Below are positions 1 through 11,975 of a stretch of DNA of 64,000 bases, in pieces. The notes below the pieces were generated by a model, which searched no databases, had not been told where the DNA came from, and worked only from the letters and a program-made list of their open reading frames with translations. Within the stretch, counting starts at the first letter, position 1, and each line of letters opens with the position of its first letter. Position numbers and translations under genes: made by a program. The stretch covers positions 1 through 64,000 of the forward strand of contig JAFEKR010000049.1 in NCBI GenBank assembly GCA_019022495.1, read 5' to 3'. Origin of the DNA: Epichloe hybrida (Eukaryota; Ascomycota; Sordariomycetes; Hypocreales; Clavicipitaceae).

Positions 1-136
1 CTAACCCTAACCCTAACCCTAACCCTAACCCTAACCCTAACCCTAACCCTAACCCTAACCCTAACCCTAACCCTAACCCTAACCCTAACCCTAACCCTAA
101 CCCTTAACCCTAACCCTAACCCTAACCCTAACCCTA
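1..136. repeat. Telomere repeat tract (CCCTAA)n
   Basis: The window opens in an uninterrupted CTAACC array, the C-strand of the TTAGGG telomere used by filamentous fungi and vertebrates, so position 1 is at or very near a chromosome end. One variant unit with an extra T (CCCTTAA) sits at 101-107. The array ends at the AAAAACAG junction at about 136. Confidence 0.98.
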
Positions 137-768
137 AAAACAGCCTTATCTTAGGGTCCTATTTCTATAATAGCACGCCCCTTATAAGAGGGATTAAAGT
201 AAGATACTACTGCTTATATTTATCCCTACTAAACTTATAGCTATTGTTTATCTATTCTTATATATCTAGGGGCGTAAACATAAGTAGCTGCAATGCCTAG
301 ATTATAACTATTATCTTAGGGTTTAACTCCACGAGGCTAATGCAAGTGTCCGTGATAAAGTAATTAGTAATAAGGATAAAGACTAGCTATTTAAGGCCCT
401 TAGTAATGTTATTAAGTAATCCTAGTTACTTTAGATTTGTAATAATAGTAGTAATAATCTTATTAGCGTATATTAATAAGAACTCTCTAGTCTTCCCCTA
501 TAGAAGGCAATTAGAGTATAGATAAGTATACATAAGTAATATATTTTTAAAAGTTATTTAGGTGGTTATTTATAGCTTACTAAGCTACCTAACTTACTAA
601 TGTACTTTGCATTAATATCTCTATTAAGAACTTATTTGCTACTATACTAAAGAAATATCTAGCTATTTCTATTACTATAACTAAAGTTAGCTTAGGAGAT
701 CGTTAGTAGCTAACCTAGGCCTGCTTCTAATCCGCGGATTAGAATAGAGGGTGTATCTATAACCTCTA
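137..768. repeat. Subtelomeric unit, copy 1 of a tandem duplication
   Basis: About 630 bp of AT-rich, non-coding sequence between the terminal telomere and the internal telomere tract. It reappears at an offset of exactly 687 bp, and I found no differences in the lines I compared. Copy 1 ends at AACCTCTA (761-768), where telomere repeats take over. No open reading frame of note lies inside. Confidence 0.93.
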
Positions 769-825
769 ACCCTAACCCTAACCCTAACCCTTAACCCTAA
801 CCCTAACCCTAACCCTAACCCTAAA
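766..825. repeat. Interstitial telomere tract
   Basis: About ten CCCTAA units lie inside the chromosome between the two copies of the 687-bp unit. The CCCTTAA variant is present at 788, exactly 687 bp from its counterpart at 101, and the same number of units follows it before AAAAACAG. The tract was therefore copied with its subtelomere and was not added anew. Confidence 0.95.
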
Positions 826-1455
826 AACAGCCTTATCTTAGGGTCCTATTTCTATAATAGCACGCCCCTTATAAGAGGGATTAAAGTAAGATACTACTGC
901 TTATATTTATCCCTACTAAACTTATAGCTATTGTTTATCTATTCTTATATATCTAGGGGCGTAAACATAAGTAGCTGCAATGCCTAGATTATAACTATTA
1001 TCTTAGGGTTTAACTCCACGAGGCTAATGCAAGTGTCCGTGATAAAGTAATTAGTAATAAGGATAAAGACTAGCTATTTAAGGCCCTTAGTAATGTTATT
1101 AAGTAATCCTAGTTACTTTAGATTTGTAATAATAGTAGTAATAATCTTATTAGCGTATATTAATAAGAACTCTCTAGTCTTCCCCTATAGAAGGCAATTA
1201 GAGTATAGATAAGTATACATAAGTAATATATTTTTAAAAGTTATTTAGGTGGTTATTTATAGCTTACTAAGCTACCTAACTTACTAATGTACTTTGCATT
1301 AATATCTCTATTAAGAACTTATTTGCTACTATACTAAAGAAATATCTAGCTATTTCTATTACTATAACTAAAGTTAGCTTAGGAGATCGTTAGTAGCTAA
1401 CCTAGGCCTGCTTCTAATCCGCGGATTAGAATAGAGGGTGTATCTATAACCTCTA
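824..1455. repeat. Subtelomeric unit, copy 2 of a tandem duplication
   Basis: Second copy of the unit at 137-768. It continues past AACCTCTA (1448-1455) into unique subtelomere, whereas copy 1 stops there in telomere repeat. Copy 2 is therefore the ancestral location and copy 1 the added terminal piece. Confidence 0.93.
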
Positions 1456-4400
1456 GATTAAGAGGCCTGCTTGCTATTAATCCGCGGATTAGGACTAGGG
1501 TTAATTATACTCACTAACTTTATCTAAATATACGCATAGGTCTTTATGTGTAGTAAACTAGTTATACACTAGGGTCTTTATTGCCCTAAATTTCTTTACC
1601 TAGCTAATATTATTAATAATGTATACGCTATAGGGGTTTCCCTACTTCTCCTATTTAAGCAAGAGTTTTACTACCTAGTTATAGTTACTAGGTATATTCT
1701 TATAAACTAGGTGGTTTGTAAACTAAGAGGTATTTATAGACTTGAGTTTATTCACATAATTTTGCCTTGCTTTCTTAGCTATATTAGTTAGAGTTATCTA
1801 GCTTAGAGGGAGCTAGGCCTCTAGGATAGGTAATAGGGCTATAATAACTAGTTTATTAGGTTCTTAATTAAGTGGGTTATTACTTAGTCCTAGATCTTAT
1901 AATATAAGAGATTTAGCTAGGCTTACTGCTTTATTACTAGATTAGGGGGATGTAGTATCCCTATTTGCACTCTCTTCTATTTATAAGTTATCTCTATTAC
2001 CTAGGGAAGGCATAGTGTCTAGATTTAAGTCTCCTTTTATATATAAGTGTCTAGTAAGTAGGTTAGGATTAGTAAAGTGTAAATAAAACTAACCTTTCTT
2101 GCTTATTTAAGGTTTACCCTTCTTATTTTTACCCCCCCTTTTACTACTATAGGTGGTTAGAGCTATTATTATGCTAATGTTAGAGTAGGGGAGATATAGG
2201 ATAAGCAAGACTCTAATCCGCGGATTAGTAAGTAGGCTAGTTACTACTAGGGTTAACCTAGAGGATTTAATAGTTCTAATACTACTAAGATAGTAAGAGA
2301 GCAAGGTAAGGTAAGTAAGGCTCTAATCCGCAGATTAGTAAGCGAACTAGTTTTTACTAGGGTTAACCTAGAGAATTTAATAGTATTTAATGTTACTAAG
2401 ACATTAAGAGGGCAAGGTAAGGCAAGTAGGGTTCTAATCTATAGATTAGGTAGGGGGCTAGTTCTAATACTAGCGAGATTAAGGATAAGATAAATTACTA
2501 GGTAGCTAAAACAATTAAGGTTAAAAGGGCATTCCTAGGCCTAATTCTAATCCGCGGATTAAGGGATTTATATAAGAAGGAGGGATTTATATAAGAAGTT
2601 ATATAAAGGAGAGGGTTTAACCCCTAGGGTTAGGTAGGGAAAATTTTTTAATATAAGTAGGTTTAGGTAAACATTAATGCAGCCCCTAGGTAAGTAAGTC
2701 TAGTAAAGCGTTATTGTAGTATATACTTAGGATTCGCGGACTAGAAGAGGGCCTGTAGGCCTATAAGATTATTACTTGCTTAGCTATTTAATGCTATAGT
2801 GCCTTATAGAAAAATCCGTAGTGTAATTATGTTTAGTGTAAGCACTGTAAGAAATATATATAGGATTTATAGGCATGAATATTTCTAGGGCGGGTGGCAT
2901 GCGTATAGTCTAGTGGTGCCTAGACTGCTTAATTATATGCTTAGGGATATGTTATAGTTAAACGTAATAGCGGATTCATAGGTTATGTATAATATAGCGC
3001 GCATTAAGTTACTAGGGTACTATTCGCTTTCTTATAGGTAGTTTACTCCTACTTTACTTTTAGAGGATATTTATTTCTTTACGTATAGCACTAGAGTGTT
3101 GTTTTCCCTTTCCTATTTATTTTCACTATTCTTAGTTATTACACTTTATTTAGAGCGCTTTAATATGTAGTAATATATTACGCTATAATAGGATACGTAT
3201 ACTATAGGGTATAGTTATTTAGTTTAATTTACTAGGGTGCTAGTAATTCTAAGGTAGTAGTAATAGTAACTCTAGTAGGAGTTTTTAGGATTTTCGGAAT
3301 TACTAGGACCCCACTTTAGGGCAGGTTTTAGCCTAGCTATGCTTGCTAATCCGCGGATTAGCATTGGGTTTAGCTTGCGCTTAACCGCCTAATGCTTAGG
3401 GTCCTGTTATTAGTAAACGCGTTTATTAGCGTTAGGGTTACTAGGGCTAACGAAGAATTTAAGGCGTATTATAGCTTAGTATATTGGCTTTAGGGGTACG
3501 TGGAAAATATGCCATTTATTTAACAAGGGAATCTCATCCGTAGTTGCCCTTAATGTTATAGATGTGTTATATATTACAAAGCTAGAATTCCTAGAAGCTA
3601 TCCTTACTATCTCTAACCTTGCTATTACTATTTTTATTTCTATCCTTATAGCTAGTTAAGCCCTCCTTATTCTCCCTTACCCCCTCCTCTAGCTACATTC
3701 CCTAGCTTAGAAAGTTTATTATGTCTTTATACTCGCTATAGCTATTTATTTACTCCTATTAGTACACGCCTTATTTAGAATTAGCCACGCGAAGTAGCCT
3801 AACTTAATATAATATAAGGTTAAAGCATAGCTAGGGATAGTCTATATTCTCGCAGGTGTCTAGCTTATTATTAAGGCCTAGGTTATTATAGAATTAATAG
3901 GTCCACTCTAAATGCTTTATAATACTTATATAGGTATAGCTCTCTAGGCAGTTAAGATAGCCCCTAATGCTTATAACGTGCTCTTATACTACGGTAATAA
4001 GTTCCTTAAATAGTATAAATATAGCTAGCTAGCTATTCCTAATGTTGCTATTATAGTCTATAGTTTGCCCTTACACTTTAACTATAGTATTAAAATAGCT
4101 AATATTTAATTAGCACTAGAGTGTCTTAGAAGAGCTATTTATTCTCCTTACCACATAGCGTTAGATAAGTCCTTCTTAGATTAGTGCTAGGTTCACGCTA
4201 TTAAGGAGTTACATATCTTTAAGCATATTAAACACTATTCCTAGATGCTAGATTAAGGCGTTGCTAATCTATGCTAGGTCTATAACACTATTGTTCTAGT
4301 CTTACTCCTATAGCTTTATTAGTATAACCTGCTACCACTATTGTATTTGCTAGAACATTAGAAAATAGCGGTAGTTCTTATAGCTTAGCTCTAACTACTC

Positions 4401-5270
4401 CCTTAGTGTAGCGTTATAGGTGCTGCCTAGGGCATAGACTAGTAGTGCCTAGAACTAGATAAGGAAGAAAGAGAGGACCTTAGCATTAGCAATATATAAG
4501 GCTACATAGGGCAGGGTATATAGGTTATTATAGGTAAGAGGGTTAGGCATTACGCAGAGGGTTTTAACTTCCTTAGAATTATTAGAATTAAACATAACTA
4601 GGATATAGTTGCTAATTAACTCGCGGAATACGTCTTTAAACTTAATAGACTATTCTCCGTAGTAATAGTTATATATATTATGTAATGTCTTGTAAAGCTT
4701 ATAGAAGGCATTTTATTACTATATCTTAAGCTATAGTTTACTAAATAGCGTGCGGTATATAAGCAAGGACTACTAATTTACTACATCCCTTATGCTAGTT
4801 AGGGGCCTTACTATATCTTTCCCTTGCTTAGGCAGCTACCTTAGAAATAGACCCTAGAGGCTAATCTTTACCTAGTGACGCTATATCCTTATAGTAGTGG
4901 TTATACCTTAATTATGGATATTCATATACCTTAGGTAGGCATTAATAGATTTAACCACGCATTTAAAGTTAGTAAACACTATTATAGGCTATTGCTTAAA
5001 GTAAATAAAGCATGCCTTATAGTAAATTACCACTAGGTCTATTAGTAGTAGCACTATTAGCTTAGCCTTATCCTAGAACTATTTAAGGAGGAGGGTTAGC
5101 ATAGGGGGGCCTCTCCTTATATAGTTAGAAAATGTTATCTCCTTTAATAACATACCTAGCTCTAGCCTTTTATATAGTAATGTAGGCATAGAGATCTTAG
5201 CAAGCTATTAGGATACTGCCTAAGGGATCTTATCCTTAAAGGAGTTAAATATTATCTCCTAGTACTACAC
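1456..5270. other. AT-rich RIP-type subtelomeric DNA without identifiable genes
   Basis: Apart from the CCGCGG palindromes I see only TpA-rich sequence with frequent stops in all frames. A minus-strand frame of 65 codons at 2107-2304 has no recognisable features. The left part of the relic described at 5270-7500 may begin further left, but I could not follow it reliably. Confidence 0.6.
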
Positions 5271-7500
5271 TAGCTTCTCTAGTAAGTAGAGTAAGTATGC
5301 CTAGGCTACCTTATTAATAATAAGGGAGATTACGCGGTGCTTAAGAGAGATAGTAGTTCTCTATAGCTACCTACGTTAATTATAGTTAGGGGTAGCGCTA
5401 GACCTAAGCTCCCTAAACTCCTTACACATAGTAATAGTAAACTATATAAGATGCTATATAAGGTAGCTACTACACACTAATCCTATAGTAAAGCCCTAGA
5501 GGTTAATCTAGGAAAGCTACTAGTTAATATTTAGGTTATAAGGGATATAGTAAGTTAATAGCACCCTAAAGGTAAGGTGCTTATATATCTAGTTTATTTA
5601 CTACTTATTAAGCTAAATCTAGCTATTATAATGTAGTTTAGCTAGTAAGCTAAGCCTATAGCGTGTTATAGTACTAATCCTTATTCTTCTCCTATTACTA
5701 TAAATAAGCGCCTCCTATAACTCACGCTATATCTAGTGGTTATATAGTAGGTCTGTCTTGCTTATAAATCCTAGCTATAGTAGGCGTAGGAATAGCAATG
5801 CTATGTAGTACTACGTAATATAGTAGCCTAGGTTACTAGGGTTAGGCATAGGCAAGGCGCCTAGCTAGAAAATGCTATTAAGTAAGGAGATAAAGTGGCT
5901 TATATTTATAAAGACAAAGGCATTAATGCCCTATATTAGAAAAACCTAGTACAAATAGTATTAGGGCTGCCTACTAGCATTACCCTCCTTAGTTATGTGT
6001 GTAAGTTAGTTAATTTTACTACTAAGGGTAACCTTAGGCTAGTGCGTTACTATAGTAAGTCTATTATTAGTGTAAGCGCTACTATAGTTAGAGAAGCTAC
6101 CCTAGCTATAAAGGATAGTAATAATATTAAGGCAAAAGGTAACCTCTTTTCTTATAGCATAGCCCTAGGCATAGACCTTTTTATTATGAAGTGTCTAGAC
6201 ATAGTGGTGGTTTTATGCCTAGGCTACCTAGACCTTAGCGCGTGATAGCGTACCCTAGATAGACGCGCTTCCCTAGTTATAGCCCTTAGTATATATTCTC
6301 CTAACTATAGCCTTAGGCAAGGCAAGCGTAGCTATCTCCTAATTAGCGTAAAGGTAGTAATTACTATATATACTACTAAATAACTCCTTATAGCAGTAGT
6401 AGCCCTTAGCCTAGACTATACCTATTCTCTAGTTAAAGGGGTGCCTTAGGTGCTAGTAATAGGTAGCTAAACTATAGGCCTTGCCTATGTATATTATAGC
6501 GTCGCAGAGGCTATATAACTAGTAAGTGCTTTAGACTAGGCTAATATTAGGGGAGATGCCACGCATAGTTCTATAGTACTACTCTATACATAGCCTCTTT
6601 TAAAGTAGTGTTACGCTAGTGCTATTATTATTGCCGCTGCTATTATTATTAGCATTAGCATTAAAGGGGTGCCTTACGCTTATAGCTAAATTACGGAACC
6701 TAATGTTAACCTAGGTAAACTAGATATTAACGTGGTTTAGGTCTAGGGATTCTAGCATAGAGGCGCTAAAGCTCTTTAGCATAGAGGCGCTAAAGCTCTT
6801 TAGTGCCTCTTACACTATCTCTCTAATAAAGACATTCTTTATGTTATATGCCTAGAATAGTAACTTAGGGTCCTTAAAGTAGTAGATAACCTTACTTATT
6901 AATATAGTAACCTTAAGGGCGTTATAGTGCCTTTATATATCTTACTATATATTGCTAAGGTGCCTTACTAGTATAGTGAAGTAAAGGTATAGCTAGCTAG
7001 GCGTCTTGCCCTTACTAAGCGCGGCGTTAGCTAGACCCTTGTATACTAAACTATATTGCTCCTAGTTTAACTAGGACTTAGCTTTAGCTATAGTAAAGGA
7101 GAGGGGGATTTCCTATATGTAAACCTAGGGAACATGCTAACAAATAGCTAGCAGTAAGGCGCTATTAATAAACTTAGCCTGCCTTTAATAGGATAAGGTA
7201 AAGGCCTAGTTACCTTGCCTTACCCTTACTTAGATCTTAGCGCTAAGGAAGAGGATAAAGATAAAGAAAGTTATACTACTTAAGATTATTATAAATAAGC
7301 TAAGGAATATATAATAGGTCTTACCTAGCGTAATGCCATAGGGTTAGATAACTTAATCACCCTAGAGTAAGAGTATATAGGGTAGTATAAGGGAGAAGCA
7401 AACTTATAAGGTTAGGGGTAGTGTAGTAAGCAATGTAGCCCTAACCTAAATACTATTAATATCCTATATGCGATAAATATTTACGCTATACCTATAATTA
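5270..7500 (+). pseudogene. RIP-destroyed long coding relic, copy 1 (unidentified)
   Basis: This stretch is the diverged sister of 13690-15970, at an offset of about 8.44-8.5 kb in the same orientation. Anchor pairs: 5577 with 14015 (LIYLVYL-like peptide in copy 2), 6385 with 14880, 6500 with 15005, 7333 with 15815. Plus-strand translation gives long stretches broken mainly by TAG/TAA, which suggests a former large protein. The longest clean piece is 5997-6245. Position beside a telomere and a weak resemblance of pieces (a YLVY stretch, a YR..xxIA stretch, an IAEA stretch) recall the region upstream of the helicase domain in telomere-linked RecQ helicases, but I saw no clear Walker A or DEAH box. 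Identity is inference only. Confidence 0.4.
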
Positions 7501-7974
7501 AATTCTTGCTTAGTAGCCTTTAATAATATAGGTAGCTTTAACAGTGGCCTAACGTGCTTTAGCCATGTGTTGCTAACCCTGCCCCTAACTCTATTTATAG
7601 TAACGCTACCACTAGCCTCTACTACCACTTGCTTGCTTAGTAGCTATAGAGGATTAACTATAAGTAATCTAGTAATAGCTTTATAACTAAGGCTAATGCT
7701 ACTTACCTAGCTCTAGAAAGCATCTGCGCTTATCTTAGCGTTAGGATTACTATTATTAGTGCTAGCCTTGCTTATATTATCTTTAATAGCGCTAGTTCTA
7801 TAGGCATACTTAAGCTAGAATGCCTCTAGGAATATAGCCTAGTACGCAAGGGTTTGCCTCTAGAGGTAATTATTATTACTATTGCTAGGACTATTAGAAT
7901 CTAGCTCCTTGCTAGTAAAGCGCTCCCTTGCCTAGTTTGCGATAGCAATTAACGCGCTAGGCCTAGTTAGTGGA

Positions 7975-8530
7975 TGTGGCGCTGGATTGTCGTGGGGGCT
8001 ACTGGAATGTTAGCTGTTATAAGGGCTACTGGGATATTGGCTGTTATAAGGGCTGCCGTGATGTTTACCGTCGCCAAAGCCATTGGATTCTAGACTCTCA
8101 TAGGGGCTGCTATGATATTCACTGTCACTAAAGCCCGCAGGTTCTAGACTCTTATAGCGGCTGCTGCTATGCCCTTAGCTATCATAAGGGCTACCGTAAT
8201 GTTTACTATTGCCAAAGCTATTAGATTCTAGACTCTCATAGGGGCTACCATAATGTTTACCACTACTAAAGCCCGCGGGTTCTAGACTCTTATAGTAGCT
8301 ACTAGGATATTAGCTATTGTAAGGGCTACTGTGATATTCACCGCTGCCAAAGCCTGCGGGTTCTAGACTCTTATAGTGGCTGCTGCTATGCCCTTAGCTA
8401 TTATAAGGGCTACTAGAATGTTTACTGTCACTAAAGCCCACGGGCTCTAGACTCTTATAGGGGCTACTGTAATATTAGCTATTATAGGGGCTAGTATTAC
8501 GTTCTTAACTATTATAGTAGCTACTATTAC
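7975..8530. repeat. Minisatellite, imperfect ~60-130 bp units
   Basis: Repeated phrases such as GGTTCTAGACTCTTATAG, AAGGGCTACTG and TTCACTGTCACTAAAGCC alternate in a nested array of about five larger units. GC content is higher than in the flanks. It directly follows the coding relic and could be its repetitive 3' end. Confidence 0.75.
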
Positions 8531-9540
8531 TACTTATCACACTACTACGTACATAGATAATAAACTATGTAATGTCTACTAGATCCTTTGCGTTATCCTA
8601 GCTGCTTTCTATCTTAACATTTTTAAACATAAAGATAATAGAAGTAACTTCCCCCTTATACTATCTCTAAGCCTATTAACGCTAGCTATAGAGTAATAGA
8701 TAGCTAGTAGTAGAGCTACCTATAAGAGCCACCTATAGCTATAGCACTGCTAATAGCTTTTCTAGCTATAGTAATAGATAGTTAAGTGGTAATAGCAGAG
8801 ATAGTACTAGTAACTAGTTGCTTAGGCTACTTAGGGTATTATAATAGGTACTATAAATAGGATATCTTTACTATACTATATTTTACTATAGAACTTAGGC
8901 AGGCTGCTATAGCTACTCTTATTAATACTCTTTAAGGACTTGCCTAGTTACCTTTACCCTTTGCTTCTCCTGCTTAGCTTACTGCTTATTATTCTTTCTT
9001 TTTCTCTTTTCTTCCTCTATAAGCTATAGATATCTATAACCACGCCTAGGCACGCTTGCCTTAGGAGGTGAATTAGAAGATATAGTATAAGAAAATAGTT
9101 ACTGCTTATAAGCGTTTAGAGTATAAGTATTTTTCTTAGGGAGAAATTAAGGGATAAGAAGAAGAAAATACTAAGAAAATAGATTAAAAGGCTAAAGAGT
9201 ATGTATATATATAGCTCTAAATCTTTATTACCTTATAGGCTTGCTTAACTTTTCTACTAGGTATATATCTTTACCTAAAACTTAGGTACTTACTTAGAAG
9301 AATCCTTATTTACAAAGGGTAACCTTACTATATAGCTAAATAGTATAAATATAATACTAGCTAAAAGGTAAGGTAGCTAAAGGTCTTAGGGGATTGCAAG
9401 TTATAGTTATTCCTTAGTGTAAGTAATTATAGCGTAGCATTAGTCTATATGCTTTATATATGCTTTACTCCCCTATAGTCTAAGGGATAGGAAAAGGGAA
9501 TGCTAATCTATAGATTAGGGGAGGGCCTAGATTAAGTCTA
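8531..9540. other. AT-rich DNA, nothing recognised
   Basis: No coding frame, RNA gene or repeat array is visible apart from the RIP-mutated palindrome at 9503-9518. Confidence 0.5.
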
Positions 9541-10750
9541 TAATTGCCCTACTACGCAAGTGGTCTATGTGCGCATAGCATTGCATATTGCGTAATAACC
9601 CTTACTATGCACGAAATTTACACGCTTTTTTTTCATTACCTTAGGTTTTTCTTTAACGCCCCTTCTTTATTACCTTACTATGCATGTGCTTATGTAAGTG
9701 GTCTTACTATAAATATAATTTATATGCGCATAGCATTAGCCTTACTACATGTATTTATATGCTCTTTTTTAATTAGCTTACTATATTTCTTACTACCCCT
9801 ATTACCCTATAATCTTCCTATTATAGCGTTTTTTTACTGCCTTACTATGCACATGCTTATGTAAGTGGTCTTGCTACGAATATAATTATGCGTATAGTAT
9901 TTAACATTACCTAAGGGCCTTACTATGCATAGAAATTGTTTGCGTGCGTGGCATTTGACATTGCCTAAGTGGCCTTGCTATGCACGGATATTATTTGCGT
10001 GCGCATAGCATTTAACATTGCCTAAGGGCCTTGCTATGCATGGATATTATTTGCGTGCGTGGCATTTAACATTGCCTAATTGGCCTTGCTATGCATGTAA
10101 TTTAGATGTTTTTTTTTTAATTAGCTTACTATTTTTCTCACTACCCCTGTTGCCCTATAATCTTCCTATTATAGCGTTTTTCCACTGCCTTACTATGCAC
10201 GTGCTTGCGTAAGTGGTCTTGCTACAAATATAATTATGCGTATAGTATTTAATATTGCCTAAGGGCCTTGCTATGCACGGAAATTGTTTGCGTGCGCGTG
10301 GCATTTAACATTACCTAAGGGCCTTACTGTGCACGGAAATTGTTTGCGTGCGCGTGGCATTTGACATTGCCTAAGTGGCCTTGCTATGCACGCAATTTAG
10401 ATGTTCTTTTTTTTAATTAGCTTACTATTTTTCTTACCACCCCTGTCGCCCTATAATCTTCCTATTATAGCGTTTTTTCACTGCCTTACTATACATAGGC
10501 TTGCGCAAGTAGTCTTGCTATAAATATAATCATGTGTATAGTATTTAATATTACCTAAGGGCCTTACTATGCACGGAAATTGTTTGCGTGCGTGGCATTT
10601 GACATTGCCTAAGGGCCTTACTGTGCATGGAAATTGCTTGCGTGCGCGTGGCATTTAACATTGCCTAAGTGGCCTTACTATGCACGTAATTTAGATGTTC
10701 TTTTTTTTAATTAGCTTACTATTTTTCTCATTACCCTAGTCGCCCTATAA
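9541..10750. repeat. Higher-order satellite, ~300-345 bp units with ~60-bp sub-repeats
   Basis: The block beginning TTTTTTAATTAGCTTACTAT recurs near 9764, 10110, 10412 and 10706. Inside each period are several shorter units built on GCCTTACTATGCACGG, TTGTTTGCGTGCG and GGCATTTGACATTGCC. Differences between units are mainly C/T and G/A. Plus-strand frames of 106 and 64 codons here (9544, 10018) are by-products of the repeat. Confidence 0.88.
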
Positions 10751-10756
10751 TCTTCC

Positions 10757-10858
10757 TCTTAGCGCTATTTTGCCTTTCTGCCACGCCCCGCGCCTATACT
10801 GCCTTCCTCTTAGCGCCATTTTGCCTTTCTACCACGCCCCGCGCCCACACCGCCTTGC
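10757..10858. repeat. 51-bp tandem duplication, GC-rich
   Basis: Two adjacent copies starting CTTCCTCTTAGCGC, each with TTTTGCCTTTCT and CCACGCCCCGCGCC, differ at a few C/T positions. The patch keeps CpG-rich sequence in an otherwise TpA-rich area. Confidence 0.85.
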
Positions 10859-10879
10859 TACCCCTAACCCGAACTGCCC

Positions 10880-11460
10880 ACCGATGATTCGCGGTAATAT
10901 ATAGGTATAGGGGTAACTTATAGGCATAAGGGACTTATAGGCATGGCAAATTGTGTGCACAGGGGCTAGTGGCATGGAAGGATTCGCGATAACTTATAGG
11001 CACTAAGAATAGCACTAAGAATTATAGCATAGAAGGATTCACAGTAACTTATAGGCATAGGGGTAACTTACAGGCATAGGGGACTTATAAGCATAGCAAA
11101 TCGCAGGCATAGGGGCTAGTAGCATAGAAGGATTTGTAATAACTTATAGGTACTAAGAATAGCACTAAGAATTATAGGATTAAAGGATTTGCAGCAACTT
11201 ATAGGCATAGGGGGAATATGCAAGTAATAAGGCAATAAGGCAATAAGGCAAATTATAGCATAGAAGGATTCGCAATAACTTATGGGCACAGGGACTATAG
11301 GACCTGTGGGCACTATGGGACCTGTGGGCACTATAGGTATAGGGTCTAGTGGGGATAGAAAATCTAGGGTAGCTTGTGGGCATAGGGGAATGCAGGCACA
11401 GGGGAACGTAGGCATAGGGGAATGCGGGCATAGGGGAATGCGGGCAACTAGGGGTACTTC
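10880..11460. repeat. Satellite array with GATTCGCGGTAA / CTTATAGGCATAGGGG motifs
   Basis: Imperfect units of about 100-180 bp contain AAGGATTCGC, AACTTATAGGCATAGGGG and CACTAAGAATAGCACTAAG. At 11284-11335 there are about three short copies of the 18-bp unit GGGCACTATGGGACCTGT, followed by AATGCGGGCATAGGGG copies. A related stretch continues at 11600-11770. Overlapping frames on both strands here only reflect the repeat. Confidence 0.83.
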
Positions 11461-11854
11461 TTAGTGGTTTATAGTATAAGCAAGATTCTTCTCTTTAATT
11501 TTATTTATTAGCCTCTTACTCTATATCTATACTAAGAATATATATGTAAATCAAATGGAATTCTCTTTCTTACACTATACATTGCTAGGAGAAATTTAGT
11601 ATACCTAGGTGCAGGGGAAATAAGCAACTTACGGGCACTAAGAATAAGAATGCATAGGAATAGGGTAACTTATAAGCACAGGGGAACCAGGGATAGGAAA
11701 TCTAGGGTAGCTTATAGGGACGGGGGAATGCGAGCACTAGGGGACATGTAGGCATTAGGCATAGTAGGCCTACAGTACTTCTCCTTAGGGACTAAGAATC
11801 ATTCTATCCTTAACAAGATATACCCATGTACTACTATGCTAAGCTAGAATTCCC

Positions 11855-11975
11855 AATCGCCCTCATCCGAATTGCCCTTATCCAAATCACCCTTATCTGA
11901 ATTGCCCTTATCTAAATTGCCCTTATCTAAATTGCCCTTATCTAAATTGCCCTTATCTAAATTGCCCTTACCCTT
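11855..11975. repeat. 15-bp tandem repeat (ATTGCCCTTATCTAA)n
   Basis: About eight head-to-tail copies. The left copies keep CATCCGA or ATCCAAA where the right copies read ATCTAAA, so the array grades from unmutated to C-to-T mutated units. Confidence 0.9.

Larger units (their letters stand above)
725..3362. repeat. Recurrent palindrome CTAATCCGCGGATTAG
   Basis: A perfect palindrome with core TAATCCGCGGATTA occurs at 725-744 (20-bp symmetry), 1412-1431, 1478-1491, 2213-2228, 2548-2561 and 3345-3362. Mutated versions are at 2323-2338 (one G to A), 2434-2449 and, outside this span, 9503-9518. In the last two CCGCGG has become CTATAG, the symmetric C-to-T/G-to-A change expected from RIP. The inner TCCGCGGA is an everted CCG/CGG site of the type bound by Zn2Cys6 regulators and equals the yeast pleiotropic drug response element core. 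No gene is nearby, so a regulatory role is not implied. Confidence 0.85.

Noticed and set aside
9544..10212. Plus-strand reading frames with many hydrophobic residues
   Set aside because: They lie entirely in a satellite and repeat with it; the hydrophobicity comes from T-rich repeat sequence.
11116..11464. Overlapping proline-rich frames on both strands
   Set aside because: Produced by the 18-bp GGGCACTATGGGACCTGT repeat; no start context or independent coding signal.
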